Positions 14,301 to 28,800 of a stretch of 64,000 nucleotides of DNA are shown piece after piece (position 1 is the stretch's first letter; each line of letters begins with the position of its first letter). Source of the stretch: Muscardinus avellanarius. Its lineage: Eukaryota > Chordata > Mammalia > Rodentia > Gliridae. The stretch covers positions 121,990,721 through 122,054,720 of the forward strand of contig OY726559.1 of assembly GCA_963383645.1 (NCBI GenBank). Direction: 5' to 3'. A program made the translations under genes and the position numbers. The notes below the pieces were generated by a model. The model saw nothing but the letters and a program-made list of their open reading frames with translations. It searched no databases and was not told where the DNA came from.

Positions 14301-16804
14301 TGTTCAATTTCAGTGTATGGGAAGAGTTTCACATAAGTTTAGAATTAGGGTTGCAGATAGCGTTACCAGTTCTATATCATTTAATTTAACTTCTTAGATG
14401 CGTTAGTTTACCCTAGGCATAATAATTCGGAAAAGGCTTGTACATGTCATATGTATGTGATAGTTGTTCAATTTTAGTATATTGCAAGAGTTTCACATAA
14501 GTTTAGAATTAGGATTGCAGATAGCATTAACAGTTTTGTATCATTTAGTATAACTTCTTATATGCCTTAGTATACCCTAGGCATAAAAACTTGGAAAAGT
14601 GTTTTACATGTCATATATATGTGAAAGTGGTTCAGTTTCAGTGTATGGCAAGAGTTTCACATAAGTTGAGAATTAGGATTGCAGATAGCATTACCAGTTC
14701 TATATCATTTAGTTTAACTTCCTATATGCGTTACTTTACCCTAGGCACAAAAACTCGGAAAAGTGTTTTACAAGTCATATATATGTGAAAGTTGTTCAAT
14801 TTCAGTGTATAGCAAGAGTTTCACAGAAGTTGAGAATTAGGATTGCAGATAGCATTACCAGTTCTATATCATTTAGTTTAACTACTTACATGCGTTAGTT
14901 TACCCCAGCCATAAAAACTCGGAAAAGTGTTGTACATGTCATATATATGTGGAAGTTTTTCAAATTCAGTGTATGGGGAGAGGTTCACATAAGTTTAGAA
15001 TTAGGATTGCAGATAGCAATAGCAATTTTATATCATTTATTTTAACTACTTATATGTGTTAGTTTACCCTAGGCACAAAAGCTCGGAAAACTGTTTTGCA
15101 TGTCATATATATGTGAAAGTTTAATTTCAGTGTATGGGAAGAGTTTCACATAAGTTAAGAATTAAAATTGCAGATAGCATTACCAGTTTTGTATCATTTA
15201 TTATAACTTCTTATATGCCTTAGTTTACCCTTGGCATAAAAACTCGGAAAAGTGTTCTTTCTGTCATATATATGTCAAAAATGTTCAATATCAGTATAAT
15301 GCAAGGGATTCAAATAAGTTTAGAATTAGGATTGCAGATAGTGTTAGCACTTCTATATCATTTAGTTTAACTTCTTATATGCGTTCTTTTACCTTAGGCA
15401 CAAAAGCGCGGAAAAGTGTTTTACATGTCATATATATGTGAAAGTTGTTCAATTTTAGTGTATTCCAATAGTTTCACATAAGTTTAGAATTAGGATTGCA
15501 GATAGCATTAACAGTTTTGTATCATTTAGTATAACTTCTTATATGCCTTAGTATACCCTAGGCATAAAAACTTGGAAAAGTGTTTTACATGTCATATATA
15601 TGTGAAAGTGGTTCAGTTTCAGTGTATGGCAAGAGTTTCACATAAGTTGAGCATTAGGATTGCACATTGCATTACCAGTTCTATATCATTTAGTTTAACT
15701 TCCTATATGCGTTACTTTACCCTAGGCACAAAAGCTCGGAAAAGTGTTTTACATGTCATATATATGTGAAAGTTGTTCAATTTCAGTGTATTGCAAGAGT
15801 TTCATATAAGTTTAGAATTAGGATTTCAAATAGCGTTAGCACTTCTATATCATTTAGTTTAACTACTTATATTCGTTAGTTTACCCTAGGCAGAAAAGCT
15901 CGGAAAACTGTTTTACCTGTCATATATATGTGGAAATTGTTCAAATTTAGTGTATGGCAAGAGTTTCACAGAAGTTGAGAATTAGGATTGCAGATAGCAT
16001 TACCAGTTTTGTATCATTTAGTATAACTTCTTATATGCCTTAGTTTACCCTAGGCATAAAAACTCGGAAAAGTGTTTTACAAGTCATATATATATGTGAA
16101 AGTTGTTCAATTTCAGTGTATAGCAAGAGTTTCACAGAAGTTGAGAATTAGGATTGCAGATAGCATTACCAGTTCTATATCATTTAGTTTAACTACTTAC
16201 ATGCGTTAGTTTACCCCAGCCATAAAAACTCGGAAAAGTGTTGTACATGTCATATATATGTGGAAGTTTTTCAAATTCAGTGTATGGGGAGAGGTTCACA
16301 TAAGTTTAGAATTAGGATTGCAGATAGCAATAGCAATTTTATATCATTTATTTTAACTACTTATATGTGTTAGTTTACCCTAGGCACAAAAGCTCGGAAA
16401 ACTGTTTTGCATGTCATATATATGTGAAAGTTTAATTTCAGTGTATGGGAAGAGTTTCACATAAGTTAAGAATTAAAATTGCAGATAGCATTACCAGTTT
16501 TGTATCATTTATTATAACTTCTTATATGCCTTAGTTTACCCTTGGCATAAAAACTCGGAAAAGTGTTCTTTCTGTCATATATATGTCAAAAATGTTCAAT
16601 ATCAGTATAATGCAAGGGATTCAAATAAGTTTAGAATTAGGATTGCAGATAGTGTTAGCACTTCTATATCATTTAGTTTAACTTCTTATATGCGTTCTTT
16701 TACCTTAGGCACAAAAGCGCGGAAAAGTGTTTTACATGTCATATATATGTGAAAGTTGTTCAATTTTAGTGTATTCCAATAGTTTCACATAAGTTTAGAA
16801 TTAG
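8321..16804. repeat. Higher-order repeat copy 2 (8,484 bp)
   Basis: This is a full second copy with the same A-B-C-D order; marker monomers lie near 8,396, 11,410, 14,588 and 15,569. Its A block is 3,014 bp because it contains an extra monomer at about 8,830-8,990, recognisable by TTTTACAAGTCATATATATATG. Block B is again 3,178 bp, C is 981 bp and D is 1,311 bp. By eye the copy is nearly identical to copy 1 elsewhere; a few single-base differences occur, such as GAGCATTAGG near 15,650 where the others read GAGAATTAGG. Such high similarity over 8 kb implies recent amplification or homogenisation. Confidence 0.88.
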
Positions 16805-19800
16805 GATTGCAGATAGCATTAACAGTTTTGTATCATTTAGTATAACTTCTTATATGCCTTAGTATACCCTAGGCATAAAAACTTGGAAAAGTGTTTTACA
16901 TGTCATATATATGTGAAAGTGGTTCAGTTTCAGTGTATGGCAAGAGTTTCACATAAGTTGAGAATTAGGATTGCACATTGCATTACCAGTTCTATATCAT
17001 TTAGTTTAACTTCCTATATGCGTTACTTTACCCTAGGCACAAAAGCTCGGAAAAGTGTTTTACATGTCATATATATGTGAAAGTTGTTCAATTTCAGTGT
17101 ATTGCAAGAGTTTCATATAAGTTTAGAATTAGGATTTCAAATAGCGTTAGCACTTCTATATCATTTAGTTTAACTACTTATATTCGTTAGTTTACCCTAG
17201 GCAGAAAAGCTCGGAAAACTGTTTTACCTGTCATATATATGTGGAAATTGTTCAAATTTAGTGTATGGCAAGAGTTTCACAGAAGTTGAGAATTAGGATT
17301 GCAGATAGCATTACCAGTTTTGTATCATTTAGTATAACTTCTTATATGCCTTAGTTTACCCTAGGCATAAAAACTCGGAAAAGTGTTTTACAAGTCATAT
17401 ATATATGTGAAAGTTGTTCAATTTCAGTGTATAGCAAGAGTTTCACAGAAGTTGAGAATTAGGATTGCAGATAGCATTACCAGTTCTATATCATTTAGTT
17501 TAACTACTTACATGCGTTAGTTTACCCCAGCCATAAAAACTCGGAAAAGTGTTGTACATGTCATATATATGTGGAAGTTTTTCAAATTCAGTGTATGGGG
17601 AGAGGTTCACATAAGTTTAGAATTAGGATTGCAGATAGCAATAGCAATTTTATATCATTTATTTTAACTACTTATATGTGTTAGTTTACCCTAGGCACAA
17701 AAGCTCGGAAAACTGTTTTGCATGTCATATATATGTGAAAGTTTAATTTCAGTGTATGGGAAGAGTTTCACATAAGTTAAGAATTAAAATTGCAGATAGC
17801 ATTACCAGTTTTGTATCATTTATTATAACTTCTTATATGCCTTAGTTTACCCTTGGCATAAAAACTCGGAAAAGTGTTCTTTCTGTCATATATATGTCAA
17901 AAATGTTCAATATCAGTATAATGCAAGGGATTCAAATAAGTTTAGAATTAGGATTGCAGATAGTGTTAGCACTTCTATATCATTTAGTTTAACTTCTTAT
18001 ATGCGTTCTTTTACCTTAGGCACAAAAGCGCGGAAAAGTGTTTTACATGTCATATATATGTGAAAGTTGTTCAATTTCTTATATGTGTTAGTTTACCCTA
18101 GCCACAAAAGCTTGGAAAAGTGTTTTACATATCATATATATGTGACATTGTATGGCAAGAGTTTCACATAAGTTTAGAATTAGGATTGCAGATAGCGTTA
18201 AAACTTTTATATCATTTATTTTAACTTCTTATATGGGTTAGTTTACCCTAGGCACAAAAGCTCGGAAAACTGTTTTACATGTCATATATATGTGAAAGTT
18301 CAATTTCAGTGTATTGGAAGAGTTTCACATAAGTTAAGAATAAGGATTTCAGATAACATTACCAATTTTGTATCATTTAGTATAACTTCTTATATGCCTT
18401 AGTTTATCCTAGGCATAAAAACTCGGAAAAGTATTCTATATGTCATATATATGTCAAAGATGTTCAATTTCAGTATAATGCAAGAGATTCAAATAAGTTT
18501 AGAATTAGGATTTCAGATAGCGTTAGCACTTCTATATCATTTAGTTTAACTTCTTATATGCGTTCTTTTACCCTAGGCACAAATGCGCGGAAAAGTGTTT
18601 TACATGTCATATATATGTGAATGTTGTTCATTTTCCGTGTATGGCAAGAATTTCACAGAAGTTTACAATTAGGATTGCAGATAGCATTACCAGTTTTGTA
18701 TCATTTAGTATAAATTCTTATATGCCTTAGTTTACCATATGCATAAAACCTCGGAAAAGTGTTCTACATGTCATTTATATGTGAAAGTTGTTCAATTTCA
18801 GTGTATGGGAAGAGTTTCACATAAATTTAGAATTAGGATGCAGATAGCACTAGCACTTTTATATCATTTAGTTTAACTACTTATATGCGTTAGTTTACCC
18901 TAGGCACAAAAGCTCGGAAAAGTGTTTTACATGTCATATATATGTGAAAGTTGTTCAATTTCAGTGTATGGCAAGAATTTTACATAAGTTTAGAATTAGG
19001 ATTTAAGATAGCGTTAGCACTTCTATATCATTTAGTTTAACTACTTATATGCGTTATTTTACCCTAGGCACAAAACCTCGGAAAACTGTTTTACATGTCA
19101 TATATATGTGAAAGTTGTTCAATTTCAGTGTATGGGAAGAGTTTCACATAAGTTTAGAATTAGGGTTGCAGATAGCGTTAGCACTTCTATATCATTTAAT
19201 TTAACTTCTTATTTGCGTTAGTTTACCCTAGGCGCAAAGGCTGTTAAAATTGTTTTACATGTCATATACATGTGAAAGTTGTTCAAATTTAGTGTATGGC
19301 AAGAGTTTCACATAAGTTGAGAATTAGGATTGCAGATAGCATTACCACTTCTATTTCATTTAGTTTAACTACTTATATGCGTTAGTTTACTGTAGTCACA
19401 AAAGCTCGGAAAAGTGTTTCACATGTCATATATATGTGAATGTTGTTCAATTTCAGTGTATGGCAAGAGTTTCACATAAGTTGAGAATTAGGATTGCACA
19501 TTGCATTGCCAGTTCTATATCATGAATTTAACTTCCTATATGCGTTAGTTTACCCTAGGCCCAAAAGTTCGGAAAAGTGTTTTACATGTCATATATATGT
19601 GAAAGTTGTTCAATTTTAGTGTATTCCAATAGTTTCACATAAGTTTAGAATTAGGATTGCAGATAGCATTAACAGTTTTGTATCATTTAGTATAACTTCT
19701 TATATGCCTTAGTATACCCTAGGCATAAAAACTTGGAAAAGTGTTTTACATGTCATATATATGTGAAAGTGGTTCAGTTTCAGTGTATGGCAAGAGTTTC

Positions 19801-22800
19801 ACATAGGTTGAGAATTAGGATTGCACATTGCATTACCAGTTCTATATCATTTAGTTTAACTTCCTATATGCGTTACTTTACCCTAGGCACAAAAGCTCGG
19901 AAAAGTGTTTTACATGTCATATATATGTGAAAGTTGTTCAATTTCAGTGTATTGCAAGAGTTTCATATAAGTTTAGAATTAGGATTTCAAATAGCGTTAG
20001 CACTTCTATATCATTTAGTTTAACTACTTATATTCGTTAGTTTACCCTAGGCAGAAAAGCTCGGAAAACTGTTTTACCTGTCATATATATGTGGAAATTG
20101 TTCAAATTTAGTGTATGGCAAGAGTTTCACAGAAGTTGAGAATTAGGATTGCAGATAGCATTACCAGTTCTATATCATTTAGTCTAACTACTTACATGCG
20201 TTAGTTTACCCCAGCCATAAAAACTCGGAAAAGTGTTGTACATGTCATATATATGTGGAAGTTTTTCAAATTCAGTGTATGGGGAGAGGTTCACATAAGT
20301 TTAGAATTAGGATTGCAGATAGCAATAGCAATTTTATATCATTTATTTTAACTACTTATATGTGTTAGTTTACCCTAGGCACAAAAGCTCGGAAAACTGT
20401 TTTGCATGTCATATATATGTGAAAGTTTAATTTCAGTGTATGGGAAGAGTTTCACATAAGTTAAGAATTAAAATTGCAGATAGCATTACCAGTTTTGTAT
20501 CATTTATTATAACTTCTTATATGCCTTAGTTTACCCTTGGCATAAAAACTCGGAAAAGTGTTCTTTCTGTCATATATATGTCAAAAATGTTCAATATCAG
20601 TATAATGCAAGGGATTCAAATAAGTTTAGAATTAGGATTGCAGATAGTGTTAGCACTTCTATATCATTTAGTTTAACTTCTTATATGCGTTCTTTTACCT
20701 TAGGCACAAAAGCGCGGAAAAGTGTTTTACATGTCATATATATGTGAAAGTTGTTCAATTTCTTATATGTGTTAGTTTACCCTAGCCACAAAAGCTTGGA
20801 AAAGTGTTTTACATATCATATATATGTGACATTGTATGGCAAGAGTTTCACATAAGTTTAGAATTAGGATTGCAGATAGCGTTAAAACTTTTATATCATT
20901 TATTTTAACTTCTTATATGGGTTAGTTTACCCTAGGCACAAAAGCTCGGAAAACTGTTTTACATGTCATATATATGTGAAAGTTCAATTTCAGTGTATTG
21001 GAAGAGTTTCACATAAGTTAAGAATAAGGATTTCAGATAACATTACCAATTTTGTATCATTTAGTATAACTTCTTATATGCCTTAGTTTATCCTAGGCAT
21101 AAAAACTCGGAAACGTATTCTATATGTCATATATATGTCAAAGATGTTCAATTTCAGTATAATGCAAGAGATTCAAATAAGTTTAGAATTAGGATTTCAG
21201 ATAGCGTTAGCACTTCTATATCATTTAGTTTAACTTCTTATATGCGTTCTTTTACCCTAGGCACAAATGCGCGGAAAAGTGTTTTACATGTCATATATAT
21301 GTGAATGTTGTTCATTTTCCGTGTATGGCAAGAATTTCACAGAAGTTTACAATTAGGATTGCAGATAGCATTACCAGTTTTGTATCATTTAGTATAAATT
21401 CTTATATGCCTTAGTTTACCATATGCATAAAACCTCGGAAAAGTGTTCTACATGTCATTTATATGTGAAAGTTGTTCAATTTCAGTGTATGGGAAGAGTT
21501 TCACATAAATTTAGAATTAGGATGCAGATAGCACTAGCACTTTTATATCATTTAGTTTAACTACTTATATGCGTTAGTTTACCCTAGGCACAAAAGCTCG
21601 GAAAAGTGTTTTACATGTCATATATATGTGAAAGTTGTTCAATTTCAGTGTATGGCAAGAATTTTACATAAGTTTAGAATTAGGATTTAAGATAGCGTTA
21701 GCACTTCTATATCATTTAGTTTAACTACTTATATGCGTTATTTTACCCTAGGCACAAAACCTCGGAAAACTGTTTTACATGTCATATATATGTGAAAGTT
21801 GTTCAATTTCAGTGTATGGGAAGAGTTTCACATAAGTTTAGAATTAGGGTTGCAGATAGCGTTACCAGTTCTATATCATTTAATTTAACTTCTTAGATGC
21901 GGTAGTTTACCCTAGGCATAATAATTCGGAAAAGGCTTGTACATGTCATATGTATGTGATAGTTGTTCAATTTTAGTATATTGCAAGAGTTTCACATAAG
22001 TTTAGAATTAGGATTTCAGACAGCGTTAGCACTTCTATATCAATTAGTTTAACTACTTATTTGCGTTAGTTTACCCTAGGCGCAAAGGCTGTTAAAATTG
22101 TTTTACATGTCATATACATGTGAAAGTTGTTCAAATTTAGTGTATGGCAAGAGTTTCACATAAGTTGAGAATTAGGATTGCAGATAGCATTACCACTTCT
22201 ATTTCATTTAGTTTAACTACTTATATGCGTTAGTTTACTGTAGTCACAAAAGCTCGGAAAAGTGTTTCACATGTCATATATATGTGAATGTTGTTCAATT
22301 TCAGTGTATGGCAAGAGTTTCACATAAGTTGAGAATTAGGATTGCACATTGCATTGCCAGTTCTATATCATGAATTTAACTTCCTATATGCGTTAGTTTA
22401 CCCTAGGCCCAAAAGCTCGGAAAAGTGTTTTACATGTCATATATATGTGAAAGTTGTTCAATTTTAGTGTATTCCAATAGTTTCACATAAGTTTAGAATT
22501 AGGATTGCAGATAGCATTAACAGTTTTGTATCATTTAGTATAACTTCTTATATGCCTTAGTATACCCTAGGCATAAAAACTTGGAAAAGTGTTTTACATG
22601 TCATATATATGTGAAAGTGGTTCAGTTTCAGTGTATGGCAAGAGTTTCACATAAGTTGAGAATTAGGATTGCACATTGCATTACCAGTTCTATATCATTT
22701 AGTTTAACTTCCTATATGCGTTACTTTACCCTAGGCACAAAAGCTCGGAAAAGTGTTTTACATGTCATATATATGTGAAAGTTGTTCAATTTCAGTGTAT

Positions 22801-25800
22801 AGCAAGAGTTTCACAGAAGTTGAGAATTAGGATTGCAGATAGCATTACCAGTTCTATATCATTTAGTTTAACTACTTACATGCGTTAGTTTACCCCAGCC
22901 ATAAAAACTCGGAAAAGTGTTGTACATGTCATATATATGTGGAAGTTTTTCAAATTCAGTGTATGGGGAGAGGTTCACATAAGTTTAGAATTAGGATTGC
23001 AGATAGCAATAGCAATTTTATATCATTTATTTTAACTACTTATATGTGTTAGTTTACCCTAGGCACAAAAGCTCGGAAAACTGTTTTGCATGTCATATAT
23101 ATGTGAAAGTTTAATTTCAGTGTATGGGAAGAGTTTCACATAAGTTAAGAATTAAAATTGCAGATAGCATTACCAGTTTTGTATCATTTATTATAACTTC
23201 TTATATGCCTTAGTTTACCCTTGGCATAAAAACTCGGAAAAGTGTTCTTTCTGTCATATATATGTCAAAAATGTTCAATATCAGTATAATGCAAGGGATT
23301 CAAATAAGTTTAGAATTAGGATTGCAGATAGTGTTAGCACTTCTATATCATTTAGTTTAACTTCTTATATGCGTTCTTTTACCTTAGGCACAAAAGCGCG
23401 GAAAAGTGTTTTACATGTCATATATATGTGAAAGTTGTTCAATTTCTTATATGTGTTAGTTTACCCTAGCCACAAACGCTTGGAAAAGTGTTTTACATAT
23501 CATATATATGTGACATTGTATGGCAAGAGTTTCACATAAGTTTAGAATTAGGGTTGCAGATAGCGTTAAAACTTTTATATCATTTATTTTAACTTCTTAT
23601 ATGGGTTAGTTTACCCTAGGCACAAAAGCTCGGAAAACTGTTTTACATGTCATATATATGTGAAAGTTCAATTTCAGTGTATTGGAAGAGTTTCACATAA
23701 GTTAAGAATAAGGATTGCAGTTAACATTACCAGTTTTGTATCATTTAGTATAACTTCTTATATGCCTTAGTTTACCCTAGGCATAAAAACTCGAAAAAAT
23801 ATTCTATATGTCATATATGTGTCAAATATGTTCAATTTAGGTATAATGCAAGAGATTCAAATAAGTTTAGAATTAGGATTGCAGATAGCGTTAGCACTTC
23901 TATATCATTTAGTTTAACTTTTTATATGGGTTACTTTACCCTAGGCACAAAAGCTCGGAAAAGTGTTTTACATGTCATATATGTGTGAAAGTTGTTCAAT
24001 TTCAGTGTATGGGAAGAGTTTCACATAAGTTTAGGATTAGGATTGCAGATAGCATTAGCACTTCTATGTCATTTAGTTTAACTACTTGTATGCGTTAGTT
24101 TACCCTAGGCACAAAAGCTCTGAAAAGTGTTTTACATGACATATATATGTGAAAGTTGTTCAATTTCAGTGTATTGCAAGAGTTTCATATTAGTTTAGAA
24201 TTAGGATTTCAAATAGCGTTAGCACTTCTATATCATTTAGTTTAACTACTTATATGCGTTAGTTTACCCTAGGCACAAAAGCTCGAAAAACTGTTTTACA
24301 TCTCATATATATGTGAAAGTTGTTCAATTTCAGTGTATGGGAAGAGTTTCACATAAGTTTAGATTTAGGATTGCAGATAGCGTTAGCACTTGTATAACAT
24401 TTAGTTCAATTCCTTATATGTGTTAGTTTACCTTAGGCACAAAAGCTCGGAACAGTGTATTACATGTCATATATGTGTGAAAGTGGTTCAATTTCAGTGT
24501 ATGGGAAGAGTTTCACATAAGTTTAGGATTAGGATTGCTGATAGCGTTAGCACTTCTATATCATTTAGTTTAACTACTTATATGCGTTATTTTACCCTAG
24601 GCACAAAACCTCGGAAAACTGTTTTACATGTCATATATATGTGAAAGTTGTTCAATTTCAGTGTATGGGAAGAGTTTCACATAAGTTTAGAATTAGGGTT
24701 GCAGATAGCGTTACCAGTTCTATATCATTTAATTTAACTTCTTAGATGCGTTAGTTTACCCTAGGCATAAAAACTCGGAAAAGGGTTCTCTATGTCATAT
24801 ATATGTCAAAGATGTTCAATTTCAATATAATGCAAGAGTTTCAAATAAGTTTAGAATTAGGATTGCAGATAGCGTTAGCACTTCTATATCATTTAGTTTA
24901 ACTACTTATATGCGTTAGTTTACCCTAGGCACAAAAGCTCAGAAAACTCTTTTAAATGTCATATATATGTGAAAGTTGTTCAATTTCAGTGTATGGGAAG
25001 AGTTTCACATAATTTTAGAATTAGGATTGCAGATAGCATTACCAGTTTTGTATCATTTAGTATAACTTCTTATATGCCTTAATTTACCCTAGGAATAAAA
25101 ACTCGGAAGAGGGTTCTCTATGGCATATATATGTCAAAGATGTTCAATTTCAATATAATTCAAGAGATTCAAATAAGTTTAGAATTAGGATTGCAGATAG
25201 CATTAGCACTTCTATATCATTTAGTTTAACTTCTTATATGCGTTCTTTTTCCCTAGGCACAAAAGCGCGGAAAAGTGTTTTACATGTCATATATATATGA
25301 ATGTTGTTCAATTTCAGTGTATGGCAAGAATTTTACATAAGTTTAGAATTAGGATTTAAGATAGCGTTACCACTTCTATATCATTTAGTTTAACTACTTA
25401 TATGTGTTATTTTACCCAAGGCACAAAACCTCGGAAAACTGTTTTACATGTCATATATATGTGAAAGTTGTTCAATTTCAGTGTATGGGAAGAGTTTCAC
25501 ATAAGTTTAGAATTAGGGTTGCAGATAGCGTTACCAGTTCTATATCATTTAATTTAACTTCTTAGATGCGTTAGTTTACCCTAGGCATAATAATTCGGAA
25601 AAGGCTTGTACATGTCATATGTATGTGATAGTTGTTCAATTTTAGTATATTGCAAGAGTTTCACATAAGTTTAGAATTAGGATTTCAGACAGCGTTAGCA
25701 CTTCTATATCAATTAGTTTAACTACTTATTTGCGTTAGTTTACCCTAGGCGCAAAGGCTGTTAAAATTGTTTTACATGTCATATACATGTGAAAGTTGTT

Positions 25801-25810
25801 CAAATTTAGT
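16805..25810. repeat. Rearranged higher-order repeat copy 3 (A-A-B order)
   Basis: The third copy does not follow the A-B-C-D order. Marker monomers near 16,880, 19,730 and 22,578 show A (2,850 bp), a second A (2,848 bp) and then B. The first A carries the extra monomer seen in copy 2 (about 17,390) but lost one monomer near 19,165-19,230, where the two neighbours are fused into a hybrid. The second A matches the copy 1 form, without the extra monomer and with AGTCTAACTACTTACATG near 20,180. Block B runs from about 22,503 and ends near 25,810, where GTTCAAATTTAGTGTATGG leads into diverged monomers. C and D are absent. Unequal crossing-over between A blocks of different copies would give this structure. 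Confidence 0.8.
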
Positions 25811-28800
25811 GTATGGAAAGAGTTTCACAGAAGTTGAGAATTAGGATTGCAGATAGCATTAGCACTTTTATATCATTTAGTTTAACTTCTTATATGGGTT
25901 AGTTTACCCTAGGCACAAAAGCTCGGAAAAGTGTTTTACATGTAATATATGTGTGAAAGCTGTTCAATTTCAGTGTATGGGAAGAGTTTCACATAAGTTT
26001 AGGATTAGGATTGCAGATAGCGTTAACTCTTCTATATCATTTATTTTAACTACTTATATGCGTTAGTTTACCCTATGCACAAAAGCTCGGAAAAATTGTT
26101 TTACACGTCATATATATGTGAAAGTTGTTCAATTTCAGTGTACTGCAAGAGTTTCACAAAAGTTTAGAATTAGGATTGCAGATAGCATTACCAGTTTTGT
26201 ATCATTTAGTATAACTTCTTATATGCGTTAGTTTACCATAGGCACAAAAGTTTGGAAAAGTGTTTTACATGTCATATATGTATGAATATTGTTCAATTTC
26301 AGTGTATGGGAAGAGTTTCACATAAGTTTAGAATTAGGGTTGCTGATAGCGTAACCAGTTCTATAGCATTTATTTCAACTTCTTAGATCCGTTAATTTAC
26401 CCTAGGCATAAAAACTCAAAAAAGGGTTGTACATGTCATATATATGTGATAGTTGTTCAATTTCAGTATATTGCAAGGGTTTCAAATAAGTTAAAATTTT
26501 GGATTGCAGATAGCGTTAACAGTTCTATATCATTTACTTTAACCTCTTATATGCGTTAGTTTACCCTAGGCAAAAAAGCTCGGAAAAGTGTTTTACATGT
26601 CATATATATGTGAAAGTTTTTCAATTTCAGTATATGGCAAGAGTTTGACATAAGTTTAGAATTAGGATTGCAGATAGCGTTAGCACTTCTATATCATTTA
26701 TTTTAACTTCTTATATGCGTTAGTTTACCATAGGCACAAAAGTTTGGAAAAGTGTTTTACATGTCATATATGTATGAAAGTTGTTCAATTTCAGTGTATG
26801 GGAAGAGTTTCACATAAGATTAGAATTAGGGTTGCTGATAGCGTAACCAGTTCTATAGCATTTATTTCAACTTCTTAGATCTGTTAATTTACCCTAGGCA
26901 TAAAAACTCAAAAAAGGGTTGTACATGTCATATATATGTGATAGTTGGTCAATTTCAGTATATTGCAAGGGTTTCAAATAAGTTAAAATTTTGGATTGCA
27001 GATAGCGTTAACAGTTCTACATCATTTACTTTAACCTCTTATATGCGTTAGTTTACCCTAGGCAAAAAAGCTCGGAAAAGTATTTTACATGTCATATATA
27101 TGTGAAAGTTGTTCAATTTCAGTGTGTGGCAAGAGTTTCACATAAGTTTAGAATTAGGATTCCAGATAGCGTTAGCACTTCTGTAACATTTACTTTAACT
27201 TCTTATATGTGTTATTTTACCCTAGGCACAAAAGCTCGGAAAATTGTTTTACATATCATATATATATGAAAGTTGTTCAATTTCAGTATATGGGAAGAGT
27301 TTCACATAAGTTATAATTCGGGTTGCAGATAGTGTTACCAGTTCTATATCATTTAGTTTAAATTTTAGATGCGTTAGATTACAATAGGCATAAATACTCG
27401 GAAAAGTGTTTTACATGTCATATACATGTGGAAGTTATTCAAATTCAGTGTCTGGGAAGAGTATCATAATAGTTTAGTATTAGAGGATTGCAGATAGTGT
27501 TAGCACTTCTATAACATTTAGTTCAATTCCTTATATGCGTTAGTTTACCCTCGGAACAAAAGCTCGGAAAAGTGTTTTACATGTAATATATGTGTGAAAG
27601 TAGTTCAATTTCAGTGTATGGAAAGAGTTTCACATAAGTTGAGAATTAGGATTACAGATAGAATTACCAGTTCTATATCATTTAGTTTAACTACTTATAT
27701 GCGTTAGTTTACCCTAGGAACAAAAGCTAGGAAAAGTGTTTTACATGTCATATATATGTGAATGTTGTTCAATTACAGTGTATGGCAAGAGTTTCACATA
27801 AGTTTAGAATTAGGATTGAAGATAGCTTTAGCACTTCTATATCATTTAGTTTAACTTCTTATATGCGTTAGATTACCCTAGGCACAAAAGCTTGGAAAAC
27901 TGTTTTACATGCCATATATGTGTGAATATTGCTCAATTTCAGTGTATGGGAAGAGTTTCACATAAGTTTAGAATTAGGGTTGCAGATAGCGTTACCAGTT
28001 CTATATCATTTAGTTTAACTTTTTAGATACATTAGTTAACCCTAGGCATAAAAATTCGGAAAAGGGTTATACATGTCATATATATGTGATCGTTGTTCAT
28101 ATTCAGTATATTGCAAGGGTTTCAAATAAGTTAAAATTTTGTATTGCAGATAGCCTTACCAGTTCTATATCGTTTAGTTTATCTTCTTCAATGCGTTAGA
28201 TTATCCTAGGCATAAATACTCGGAAAAGTGTTTTACATGTCATATATATGTGAAAGTTGTTAAATTTCAGTGTATGGGAAGAGTTTCACATAACTTTAGA
28301 ATTAGGATTGCAGATAGCATTACCAGTTTTGTATCATTTAGTATAACTTCTTATATGCCTTTGTTTACCCTAAGCATAAAAACTCGGAAAAGTGTTCTAC
28401 ATGTCATATATATGTCAAAGATGTTCAATTTCAGTATATTGCAAGAGTTTCACATAAGTTGAGAATTAGGATTGCAGATAGCTTTACCAGTTCTATATCA
28501 TTTAGTTTAACTTCTTATATGGGTTAGTTTACCCTAGGCACAAAAGCTCGGAAAAGTGTTTTACATGTCATATATGTGTGAAAGTTGTTCAATTTCAGTG
28601 CATGGGACGAGTTTCACATAAGTTTAGGATTAGGATTGCAGATCGCGTTAGCACTTCTATAACATTTAGTTCAATTCCTTATATGCGTTATTATACCCTA
28701 GGCACAAAAGCTCGGAAAAGTGTTTTACATGTAATATATATATATGAAAGTTGTTCAATTTCAGTGTATTGCAAGAATTTCACATAAGTTTAGAATTAGG

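Noticed and set aside
28020..28045. GTTAACCCTAGGC resembling a telomere repeat
   Set aside because: It is a one-off variant of the regular TTTACCCTAGGC segment of the monomer and is not tandem TTAGGG.
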